Source of the DNA: Methylophaga sp.
Lineage (GTDB): Bacteria; Pseudomonadota; Gammaproteobacteria; Nitrosococcales; Methylophagaceae
Assembly (NCBI GenBank): GCA_014762585.1
Contig: JABURN010000193.1
Location: forward strand, 1 to 8,994
Length of the DNA: 8,994 bases
Direction of reading: 5' to 3'
Part shown: positions 1 to 6,174 of the stretch, one piece after another
Numbering within the stretch: position 1 is the first letter of the stretch
How the letters are laid out: each line of letters opens with the position of its first letter
Position numbers and translations under genes: made by a program
The notes under the pieces: generated by a model
The model's input: the letters and a program-made list of their open reading frames with translations, nothing else
What the model was told of the DNA's origin: nothing
Databases searched by the model: none

Positions 1-1848
1 ATTCAGCAGGCGCTGCGTCTTCGCGGTGTGAACAGCGTGCAGCAGTCCCGCGATAATGTATTCCAGTCGATGCAGGCGGTGATGCTGGAAAGGGTGTTGA
101 TGGCGATCGCCAATCCCGGCAACGACAGCCTGATAGCGACCGCACTGGCGACGCCAATGTTTGCCAAAACCGCACTGCAGATATACGAACTGCAACAGGA
201 TGATAATGCCTGGCTGGCAGAGACCGATGCCTTTGTGACCCTGCATGAGCGCTGGCGTCAGAAAGGCTTTATCGTGATGCTGCGATCTCTGATGGTGGAA
301 CTGGATGTACAACGACGCTTACTGGCTCAGCCTGATGGCGAGCGGCAACTGACCAACCTGATGCACTTGGCGGAATTGATCCAGGCCTATGCCAGCAAAC
401 GCAATAGCAGTATCGAAGCGATCATGACCTGGTTCGCTGCCCAGCGTCAGTCCACTGCAGCGACGCAGGATGCCGCCCAAATCCGGCTGGAAAGTGACGA
501 GCAACTGGTTAAAGTCATTACCATTCACACCAGTAAAGGGCTGGAATATCCGGTGGTGTTCTGTCCTTTCCTTTGGCATTACGGCAAACCACCGCAAAAG
601 CCGGCGATCATGAGCTTCCATCGCGGTGAAGATAATGAAGCCTGTGTCGCTTTTGGTGAACCCGGCTTTACGCTGGCAGAGCCGGTGGTCGAGCAGGAAG
701 AAAAGGCAGAAGATTTGCGTCTGCTCTATGTCGCGCTGACCCGCGCCCGTGAGCGTTGCATCATCAACTGGGGTGCTGCCAAGGAAGCCCAGAAAACAGC
801 CTTGTTCAGCCTGTTGCACGGCAATAAAGACAAACCCGATGCCGCCGGTATGCTGGAGGATATCAGCCAGCTTGCAGCCGGGTCTCCCGACAATATCCGC
901 GTTCAGAAATCAGAAGCAATGACGACCGCACAGCGCATCATTCAATCTGATAGCAGTGCACAACTGCGGGCGAGAGAATTTGAGGCTGAGATTACAAAAG
1001 TCTGGCAGGTCAGCAGCTTTAGTGGTCTCACCCGTGGCCATAGCGTCGAACAACCCGATTATGATGCCGAGACGGTCACGCTTGAGTGGCCGCAAACGCC
1101 AGAGCACAGACTGGATCGCTTCGGCTTCCCGCGTGGTGCCAATGCCGGTACCTGTCTGCACAGCCTGTTTGAACACTGGGATTTTCAGACCACGGGCCCA
1201 GAATGGCAGCAACTGGTGCACAAAACGCTGAGCCAATACGGTATCGATAGCGACTGGACGCAGGTCGTTATGGACTGGCTGCAGTCCGTGGTGAAAACAT
1301 CACTTTCGATCGAATCCTCACTGACTTTGAATGCACTTAGACCGGGAAAACGGCTTGATGAGATGGCTTTCTACTTCCCGGTCAATGATCTCACCGTCAG
1401 TCGTCTAAAACGTGCCTTGCAACCATTCACCCACACCATGCCGGTACTGGAACGGGTGCTGAAACAACTCAGCTTTGCTGATATTCAGGGCTTTATGAAA
1501 GGCTTTATCGACTTGGTGTTTGAATATGAGGGCCGTTTCTATGTCGCCGACTACAAGTCCAACTGGCTGGGCGATAAAGCGACTCAGTATGACCAGGCTG
1601 CAATGGATGAAGCGATGGTCATGCACGGTTATCCGCTGCAATACCTGATTTACAGCCTGGCTTTGCATCGTTACCTCAAAACCCGCTTACCTAATTACGA
1701 TCCGGATAGCCACTTCGGCGGTGTTTACTACCTATTTATCCGTGGCATGCAGCCCGACTGGGGGCAGGCGGGTGTCTATTACGACAGGCCAACGGCCGAA
1801 ATGCTGGAAGCACTGGATAAAGCGATGACCGAGGTGGCCGATGACTGA
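1..1848 (+). CDS. recB: RecBCD subunit RecB, C-terminal part (5' truncated by window edge)
   Basis: RecB is the 3'-5' helicase and the only nuclease subunit of RecBCD, which processes double-strand ends for recombination and degrades foreign linear DNA. The frame is open from base 1, so the GTG at 28 is internal, not a start. About 615 codons remain of a family length near 1,180. Visible superfamily 1 helicase motifs are ITIHTSKGLEYP (bases about 517-552) and EDLRLLYVALTRAR (about 709-750). The C-terminal RecB nuclease domain is intact: the metal ligand His in GTCLHSLFE (His codon 1159-1161), Asp in GFIDLVF (1510-1512), and Asp and Lys in VADYKSNWLG (1549-1551, 1555-1557). These match E. coli His956, Asp1067, Asp1080 and Lys1082 as I recall them. 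The end overlaps recD by 8 bp, indicating translational coupling. recC is not in the window. Nothing suggests loss of function. Confidence 0.97.
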   Translation: MQQALRLRGVNSVQQSRDNVFQSMQAVMLERVLMAIANPGNDSLIATALATPMFAKTALQIYELQQDDNAWLAETDAFVTLHERWRQKGFIVMLRSLMVELDVQRRLLAQPDGERQLTNLMHLAELIQAYASKRNSSIEAIMTWFAAQRQSTAATQDAAQIRLESDEQLVKVITIHTSKGLEYPVVFCPFLWHYGKPPQKPAIMSFHRGEDNEACVAFGEPGFTLAEPVVEQEEKAEDLRLLYVALTRARERCIINWGAAKEAQKTALFSLLHGNKDKPDAAGMLEDISQLAAGSPDNIRVQKSEAMTTAQRIIQSDSSAQLRAREFEAEITKVWQVSSFSGLTRGHSVEQPDYDAETVTLEWPQTPEHRLDRFGFPRGANAGTCLHSLFEHWDFQTTGPEWQQLVHKTLSQYGIDSDWTQVVMDWLQSVVKTSLSIESSLTLNALRPGKRLDEMAFYFPVNDLTVSRLKRALQPFTHTMPVLERVLKQLSFADIQGFMKGFIDLVFEYEGRFYVADYKSNWLGDKATQYDQAAMDEAMVMHGYPLQYLIYSLALHRYLKTRLPNYDPDSHFGGVYYLFIRGMQPDWGQAGVYYDRPTAEMLEALDKAMTEVADD

Positions 1849-3679
1849 GCCATTGAACCTGCTGCGTCAACACGGCTTTAGTGAACTGGCCTGTCAGTTT
1901 GCTGCTTTTATCGATCGCAAAGAGCAGGGCGAACACCCAGTCATCAGTCTCACGGCCGGTTTGTTGACCGAAGCAATGGCGCAGGGCCATGTCTGTCTCA
2001 ATTTGGCTCATCTCCCGGAGACACTGCAAGCTATGACCGACTTGTTGCCGGGAAGTATTGAAGACTGGCAAGCCGCACTTAAGGCAGGCAAGTCGGTTGG
2101 TGAGCCCGGCGAATACAAGCCGCTGATTCTGACGGATGAGGGGCTGTTGTATCTCTATCGTTATTGGCTGGATGAACGGGATGTGGCTGAGGCCATCCGC
2201 CAGCGTCTACATCAGGTTGAAGACCTGGATGTTTTTCAACTCAACAAGGATTTAGCCGACTGGCACAATCCGGTTGAAGGTGTGGATTGGCAGAAAGTCG
2301 CTGTTGCGATCGCCCTCAGCTGGCATATCGCGGTCATATCAGGTGGCCCCGGCACCGGCAAAACCACCATCGTTCTGAAAATCCTGCAATGTCTGCAAAA
2401 ACAATATTCCACAAAAGCTCCTTCCCCCTTGAAGGGGGAAGGTTGGGATGGGGGTGAGTCCACTCTAAGAATCGGCCTAGCCGCCCCCACCGGCAAAGCC
2501 GCCGCCCGGCTGCAACAATCCATCAGCCGTGAACAGAACCTTGAAGTCAAAACCCTGCACAGGTTACTCGGCATTACAGAACACAACGAGCAGGGCCGAT
2601 ATAATGCGGAGCGAACACTGCCACTAGACGTGCTCATCATCGACGAAGCCTCGATGATTGATATCAGCCTGATGGCCAAGTTGATGCGGGCAATGCCCCA
2701 GAAAGCGAGGTTGATATTGCTGGGTGATAGCCAGCAGCTTGCCTCGGTTGAGTCCGGCGCAGTGCTGGCTAACCTCAGCGAAGGCGAGCAGGGTTATTTC
2801 TCCGATGAGTTCATTATCCAGTTCCACTCCCTCGGCCTCGACACACAAAGATCACCTTCCCCCTCGAAGGGGGAAGGTCAGTATGGGGGTGAAAGCATAA
2901 AAGGTCTGAATACGAACCACATCCTCACCGACAGCTTTGTCCGTCTCCAACATAGCTACCGTTTCGACAAAGACAGTCTGATTGGTCAACTGGCGGCAGA
3001 GGTCAATGCCGGTCACAGTGATCATGCCATTCAGTTGTTGCAGGCACAGCCTGAATCCACGTGGTTGCCGCCCGATGAACAGAGTCTGCTCAACACGGTT
3101 TCGAAGGGCTATCAGACCTTTATTGATGCCGTTGAAAACGAGGCCAAGCCGCAACAGATTCTGCAGGCATTTGATGAATTCCGCGTCCTGGCGGCACTTA
3201 AACAAGGTCCGCAATCAGTAAACTCAGTCAATCGGATGATGACCCGTTTGCTGGCACAGCGAGGCTGGCGAACCGCCCAGACTTATTATCCGGGCAGACC
3301 CATCATGATTACCCAGAATGACTACCGCCAGCAGTTATTTAACGGTGATATCGGCGTGATGCTAAGAGATGAGCAAGGCCAGCTCAAAGCCTGTTTCTAT
3401 TTCGGTGAAGAACTCCGATGGGTTGGACTGAACCGCCTGCCAGCACACGAGACCGTGTTTGCCATGACGGTGCACAAAAGCCAGGGCTCAGAGTTTGATG
3501 CCATCAGCATTTTATTGCCCGATGAGATTAGCCCGATTCTCAATCGTGAACTGCTCTATACCGCCGTTACCCGTGCCAGAAAAACGCTCAGTATTCTGGC
3601 AAGCGAGCAAGTGTTAACGCACACCATCGACACTCGGCATCAGCGGGAGACTGGGTTGAAACATCAGCTTGAAAAATAG
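1841..3679 (+). CDS. recD: RecBCD subunit RecD, 5'-3' helicase, with two in-frame repeat insertions
   Basis: RecD is the fast 5'-3' superfamily 1B helicase of RecBCD and is needed for its nuclease activity and Chi control. The protein has 612 residues (E. coli 608). The ATG at 1841 overlaps the recB stop in ATGACTGA, which fixes the start. Helicase motifs in order: Walker A GGPGTGKTT (residues 168-176), motif Ia LAAPTGKAAARL (from 213), Walker B DVLIIDEAS (263-271), motif III LGDSQQLASVESGAVL, the HSYRF segment, MTVHKSQGSEFD (from 542) and ELLYTAVTRARKTL (570-583). Two repeat-encoded peptides, PSPLKGEGWDGGE (194-206) and PSPSKGEGQYGGE (339-351), lie between motifs: one between Walker A and Ia, one between motif III and HSYRF. 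They are absent from the E. coli protein as I remember it and sit in places likely to be surface loops. All motifs are intact and the frame is unbroken, so the protein is probably functional. Confidence 0.96.
   Translation: MTEPLNLLRQHGFSELACQFAAFIDRKEQGEHPVISLTAGLLTEAMAQGHVCLNLAHLPETLQAMTDLLPGSIEDWQAALKAGKSVGEPGEYKPLILTDEGLLYLYRYWLDERDVAEAIRQRLHQVEDLDVFQLNKDLADWHNPVEGVDWQKVAVAIALSWHIAVISGGPGTGKTTIVLKILQCLQKQYSTKAPSPLKGEGWDGGESTLRIGLAAPTGKAAARLQQSISREQNLEVKTLHRLLGITEHNEQGRYNAERTLPLDVLIIDEASMIDISLMAKLMRAMPQKARLILLGDSQQLASVESGAVLANLSEGEQGYFSDEFIIQFHSLGLDTQRSPSPSKGEGQYGGESIKGLNTNHILTDSFVRLQHSYRFDKDSLIGQLAAEVNAGHSDHAIQLLQAQPESTWLPPDEQSLLNTVSKGYQTFIDAVENEAKPQQILQAFDEFRVLAALKQGPQSVNSVNRMMTRLLAQRGWRTAQTYYPGRPIMITQNDYRQQLFNGDIGVMLRDEQGQLKACFYFGEELRWVGLNRLPAHETVFAMTVHKSQGSEFDAISILLPDEISPILNRELLYTAVTRARKTLSILASEQVLTHTIDTRHQRETGLKHQLEK
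2420..2457 (+). repeat. Palindromic repeat copy 1, inserted in frame in recD
   Basis: A perfect inverted repeat occupies 2420-2442: arm CCTTCCCCCTT, central G, arm AAGGGGGAAGG (11-bp stem). It is followed by a G-rich tail, TTGGGATGGGGGTGA, at 2443-2457. Read in the recD frame it encodes PSPLKGEGWDGGE. Copy 2 lies exactly 435 bp (145 codons) downstream in the same orientation and frame. The motif resembles dispersed palindromic elements that I recall from many proteobacterial genomes; that is recollection, not a search result. A hairpin this stable in the mRNA might slow translation. Confidence 0.85.
2855..2892 (+). repeat. Palindromic repeat copy 2, inserted in frame in recD
   Basis: The inverted repeat at 2855-2877 has arms CCTTCCCCCT and AGGGGGAAGG (10 bp) around the loop CGA. 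The tail TCAGTATGGGGGTGA at 2878-2892 shares its ATGGGGGTGA end with copy 1. The palindromes of the two copies differ at one base in 23 (T to C at 2865); their tails differ at three of 15. The encoded peptide is PSPSKGEGQYGGE, in the same phase as copy 1. Higher identity in the palindrome than in the tail fits either descent from one element family or selection for the hairpin. Confidence 0.85.
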
Positions 3680-3708
3680 CGCTGCTATTATCTAAACGGC
3701 CTTTTTTT
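3675..3708 (+). terminator. Possible weak terminator at the recD end
   Basis: AATAGC-GCT-GCTATT (3675-3689) forms a 6-bp hairpin that overlaps the recD stop codon TAG. A run of seven T (3702-3708) follows, but 12 nt beyond the stem, so the geometry is poor for a classical rho-independent terminator. It is offered only because nothing better lies between recD and the next gene. Confidence 0.25.
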
Positions 3709-3784
3709 ATTCTTCAATTTAAGCGACGGTTTGATTTTTTACTGATGAAACAATAAATTGCTTCTTATCTACATGTTGTGGCAA

Positions 3785-3814
3785 TGGACATAAAAGGCTG
3801 CCCGATAATAAATA
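3785..3814 (+). promoter_or_regulatory. Candidate sigma70 promoter upstream of the OLD gene
   Basis: TGGACA (3785-3790) and TAAATA (3809-3814) are separated by 18 bp in an A/T-rich stretch. Both boxes are imperfect. The site lies outside the proposed cassette, so if real it would be a resident promoter that the inserted gene has captured. Confidence 0.3.
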
Positions 3815-3816
3815 TT

Positions 3817-3835
3817 ATGAGGCCGTTGGCCTCAT
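3817..3835. repeat. Hairpin just before the cassette boundary
   Basis: ATGAGGCC-GTT-GGCCTCAT is a perfect 8-bp inverted repeat with a 3-nt loop. A second, odd palindrome follows directly: TAACAG-A-CTGTTA at 3836-3848. No T-run follows on the plus strand. It could be a terminator remnant, a structured leader for the next gene, or part of the site where the cassette entered. I could not extend it into an attC-like fold: no arm upstream complements TAACAGACTGTTAGG. Confidence 0.5.
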
Positions 3836-3844
3836 TAACAGACT

Positions 3845-3851
3845 GTTAGGT
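3845..3851 (+). other. Left recombination core of the proposed gene cassette (GTTAGGT)
   Basis: GTTAGGT fits the GTTRRRY core at which integron integrases cut between G and TT. It lies 35 nt before the OLD start codon, a normal cassette leader length. Joining the G at 5709 to TTAGGT here rebuilds the R' box of the excised circular cassette. That box is complementary at six of seven positions to R'' (ATCTAAC, 5646-5652), as expected if 3846 is the true cassette start. Confidence 0.6.
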
Positions 3852-5709
3852 TTTACAAGCAAGATTAATCACACCATGGAGGGCGTATGTCGGCTCTACT
3901 CGAAATGGTAGAAATTCGGAACTACAAGTCGTGCAAGGAAACAAAGATTCAGTTGGAGCGGTTTACGCCGCTGATTGGATACAACAACTCAGGCAAGTCC
4001 AATATTATTTCGGCGATCCAGTGGTTATTACGAAAATCGGTATTGGATGAGGGATCGTTCAACGATAGGGAACGACCCTTAGAGGTGATCGGACGAATTG
4101 TCGGCGTCTCTGAGGAAGCGCTAAGCGCCCTCACCGCCGACCAGCAGCAGAGAATTCAGCCCTACATTGATAATGAGGTTCTAACTCTAAAGCGCGTTCA
4201 GCCGTCCCCGGGGGGGAAGGCGGCAGATATTAAGCTGCATGTATTTAATCCCGCCAATTCCCAATGGGCGGCAAACCCAACTGGCATTGATAACGCAATT
4301 TCGTCACTACTACCAGAGCCAATCCGTATTGGCGCAATGGAAGATGCCGCCGAAGACTCTGCGAAGTCAAAAACCACGACGACAATTGGAAAGCTACTCG
4401 CTGAATTCATTGAGACCGTTCGGCAGGCCCATGAGGCAGAAATTAACCAGCACCTAGGCCAGGTTGAACAACAGCTCTCAGCGGATGGGACATCAAGGCT
4501 TGAAGAGTTCAATGCAATTGATGAATCCATAAATCAGAAGATAAATGATCTGTTTCCTGGAGTTGGCGTAAAGCTGCATTTTCCCACCCCTACCTTGGAC
4601 GATCTGATCAAGGCAGGAACCGTAATGGTTTATGAAGACGCAGGGGTTGTGCGCGGCTTCTCCTCGTATGGACATGGTGCACAAAGAGCCATTCAAATGA
4701 CGCTTGTCAGACACTTAGCTGAAGTAAAGCGTGGCGCGTTGCAGTCAGGTGGGAGCACGCTGCTTCTGATAGATGAGCCTGAGCTATATCTCCATCCGTT
4801 TGCTATTGAGCACATTCGGGAAGCACTGAAAACTCTCGCTCAGAATGGATACCAGATCATCGTATCAACGCACTCTGCGCAAATGCTTAAGGCTAAAGAT
4901 GCTCAAGATGCCCTACTTATCCGGAAATCTCCTGCTAACGGAACGTTTGCGCGTAAGCGCTTACGTGACGCTATTCAGATAGTGGTTCCTGATTCAACGC
5001 ATGCAATGGAACAGTTATTCACGCTTGCGCATGCAAGCCAAATGCTTTTTTCAGATAAGGTTTTACTAACCGAGGGAAAAACAGAGCTGCGCTTGCTTCC
5101 AGTAATATTTGAACACATCAATAATAGAACGCTTGGGCAGAATAATATTGCTTTGATTGCGCAGAGTGGTGTAAACGACACCAAGAAATCAATGCAGATA
5201 CTTCAAGAAATGGATCTTCCATCGAAGGCAATAGTTGATCTCGACTATGCGTTCAAAGGTGGCCATGTCCATGGATTTGTTCCAGAAGGAAATGCAGACG
5301 TTGCTGCCATTAAGCAAATTTTCGCACGCCTTGCGGCAGCGAATCGAATAACCATTGACCAAACCGGATTACCCATGAAAGGGGTTGTGAAAGCGGCAGA
5401 GGCATACGCCATTCTTGCACGGGAGTCGGATGCTGTCCCGCACATCGAGGCGCTTCACAACCTCCTCCTTGCGCAGGGGATCTGGCTCTGGAAAAAGGGA
5501 TCTATCGAAGATCATCTAGGTTTGCCGTCGAAAGATGAGCGAGCGTGGGCTCGCTTTGAGACTGAACTTGATCTTGTTGGAGTACAGGCGTTATGTCCTG
5601 AGCCGCAAAGTTTGCGCGATATGGTTGCGTGGGTGGCTGCATGATATCTAACAAGCGCATGTTGTCGGACTATCTCCGGCTGCGCTCCAAAATAGCCGCA
5701 ATGCGGGCG
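3846..5709 (+). mobile_element. Putative integron-type gene cassette carrying an OLD nuclease gene
   Basis: The 1,864-bp unit has cassette architecture: a GTTRRRY core, a short leader, one gene in the usual orientation, and an attC-like site starting 2 nt after the stop codon. A second, decayed gene starts 16 nt after the right core, as the next cassette in an array would. No integrase and no attI are visible; the left neighbour is recD. It may be an array remnant lacking its integrase (a CALIN) or a cassette captured at a secondary site. Codons look more A/T-rich than in recB and recD, but I did not count them. Confidence 0.65.
3887..5644 (+). CDS. OLD-family ATP-dependent nuclease (ABC ATPase plus TOPRIM)
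   Basis: OLD proteins couple an SMC/ABC-type ATPase to a TOPRIM nuclease. Phage P2 Old and Gabija GajA belong to the family and act in phage exclusion or defence. The 585-residue protein shows Walker A GYNNSGKS (31-38), signature SSYGHGAQR (259-267), Walker B LLLIDEPELYLHP (292-304, Asp296-Glu297) and the H-loop His in VSTHSAQML (His329). The C-terminal TOPRIM domain shows TEGKTE (Glu396, Glu400), DLD (Asp451, Asp453) and a late acidic patch GSIEDHLG (Glu541, Asp542). All expected catalytic positions are present. The start at 3887 follows GGAGGG (3878-3883); a good SD with short spacing. There is no GajB-type UvrD helicase beside it, so it is a solitary (class 1-like) OLD rather than a Gabija pair. 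It has no clear promoter of its own and may be read from 3785-3814 or from recD. Confidence 0.9.
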   Translation: MSALLEMVEIRNYKSCKETKIQLERFTPLIGYNNSGKSNIISAIQWLLRKSVLDEGSFNDRERPLEVIGRIVGVSEEALSALTADQQQRIQPYIDNEVLTLKRVQPSPGGKAADIKLHVFNPANSQWAANPTGIDNAISSLLPEPIRIGAMEDAAEDSAKSKTTTTIGKLLAEFIETVRQAHEAEINQHLGQVEQQLSADGTSRLEEFNAIDESINQKINDLFPGVGVKLHFPTPTLDDLIKAGTVMVYEDAGVVRGFSSYGHGAQRAIQMTLVRHLAEVKRGALQSGGSTLLLIDEPELYLHPFAIEHIREALKTLAQNGYQIIVSTHSAQMLKAKDAQDALLIRKSPANGTFARKRLRDAIQIVVPDSTHAMEQLFTLAHASQMLFSDKVLLTEGKTELRLLPVIFEHINNRTLGQNNIALIAQSGVNDTKKSMQILQEMDLPSKAIVDLDYAFKGGHVHGFVPEGNADVAAIKQIFARLAAANRITIDQTGLPMKGVVKAAEAYAILARESDAVPHIEALHNLLLAQGIWLWKKGSIEDHLGLPSKDERAWARFETELDLVGVQALCPEPQSLRDMVAWVAA

Positions 5710-5715
5710 TTATGC
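5646..5715 (+). other. attC-like recombination site of a gene cassette
   Basis: R'' ATCTAAC (5646-5652) matches RYYYAAC, and the right core is GTTATGC (5709-5715), near GTTRRRY. The two arms fold as TAAC/GTTA, then an unpaired spacer (AAG against GGC), then CGCAT/ATGCG continuing to CTAT/ATAG. CGCATGTTGTCGGACTAT (5656-5673) aligns with the reverse complement of ATAGCCGCAATGCG (5692-5705) with four extra bases, all on the left arm. One-sided extrahelical bases, an unpaired central spacer and an 18-nt terminal loop are hallmarks of attC. The 70-nt length is in the usual range. The site begins 2 nt after the OLD stop. Confidence 0.8.
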
Positions 5716-5730
5716 TTTTGACAGCAGCTA

Positions 5731-5955
5731 ATGCATAAAGCTCACGTCCGAAGGTTTTATGATGTTCTCTGGGATGCCAATGACAAGACAGCCATGCCCT
5801 TGATCCTACATGAGAACTTATCCTTTAGGAGAATTTTGGCTAAGTAAAAACATGGCTATAAAGCTATCTATGAATGTGTCGCAATGGTTCACAAAGCATT
5901 GGGCGATCACCAATGCATTATTGAGGATCTCTTCGAAAAGGGAAATAGGGGAGCA
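5731..5955 (+). pseudogene. Broken SnoaL/NTF2-like (polyketide cyclase-type) gene remnant
   Basis: Reading from ATG 5731 gives MHKAHVRRFYDVLWDAND, then MPLILHENLSFRRILAK, a TAA stop at 5845-5847, and in the same frame KHGYKAIYECVAMVHKALGD and HQCIIEDLFEKGN. This pattern (RFYDxLW, LHExLxFR, KHG, VHxALGDxxCxIEDL) is what I recognise from SnoaL-like or ester-cyclase-like NTF2-fold proteins, normally about 130-150 residues. Only about the first 73 codons survive. The stop probably replaces a CAA or GAA codon before KHG. Family-like sequence ends near base 5950, where the minus-strand antitoxin-like sequence begins. The start lies 16 nt after the attC-like core, so it looks like a second gene cassette that lost its 3' half and attC. 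No obvious SD is present. Confidence 0.7.
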
Positions 5956-6154
5956 TTTTTCCGCTGTCTCGCTCAGCTTTAGCAGTCAGAGCTTGTTTAA
6001 TGAATTCGTATGGCAGATCAGGATTATCTTCCGCAATCTGAGCAATTTTTACCCAGTGCTCTATTTGCTGAGATAGTGTCCTATTTTGAGCCACGGCTTG
6101 CTTTGATGCTCTTGCAATTAGCTTTTTATCCAGTCGAATAATTGAAGTGGCCAT
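5918..6154 (-). CDS. ParD-like antitoxin of a type II toxin-antitoxin family, orphan
   Basis: The 78-residue protein has an N-terminal ribbon-helix-helix-like segment, TSIIRLDKKLIARASKQA then SQQIEHWVKIAQIAEDNP, and the LPYEFIKQALTAKAERDSGK region typical of the ParD-like antitoxin family (Pfam ParD_like). Such antitoxins bind DNA at their own operator and neutralise a ParE/RelE-type or similar toxin. GAGG lies 7 nt before the ATG. Family members usually end soon after a PYxFG-like segment. Here the last eight residues, FPFRRDPQ, are read from the antisense of the SnoaL-like remnant, so the true end seems replaced. No toxin reading frame follows on this strand, so the partner is probably lost. 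The gene starts 20 nt after the zapG stop and may be co-transcribed with it. Confidence 0.7.
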   Translation of the reverse strand: MATSIIRLDKKLIARASKQAVAQNRTLSQQIEHWVKIAQIAEDNPDLPYEFIKQALTAKAERDSGKMLPYFPFRRDPQ

Positions 6155-6174
6155 ATTACAACCTCGACGCTATA

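Noticed and set aside
103..112. GCGATCGC octamers (also near 2307) as HIP1-like iterated palindromes
   Set aside because: I noticed only two, both explained by common codons in recB and recD; not enough to call an iterated element.
319..819. Long minus-strand open frame inside recB
   Set aside because: Antisense shadow of a clearly conserved recB segment; no recognisable protein features.
3716..3851. A second attC ending at GTTAGGT
   Set aside because: I searched upstream for an arm complementary to the sequence before GTTAGGT and found none, so only the core is supported.
4201..4220. Possible third copy of the recD palindromic repeat at the G-rich run in the OLD gene
   Set aside because: Only CCCCGGGGGGGAAGG is shared by chance composition; there is no CCTTCCCCC arm and no ATGGGGGTGA tail.
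5810..6076. Plus-strand open frame of 88 codons over the antitoxin region
   Set aside because: It is antisense to the antitoxin, reads through the SnoaL-like remnant in the wrong frame, and shows no family-like sequence.
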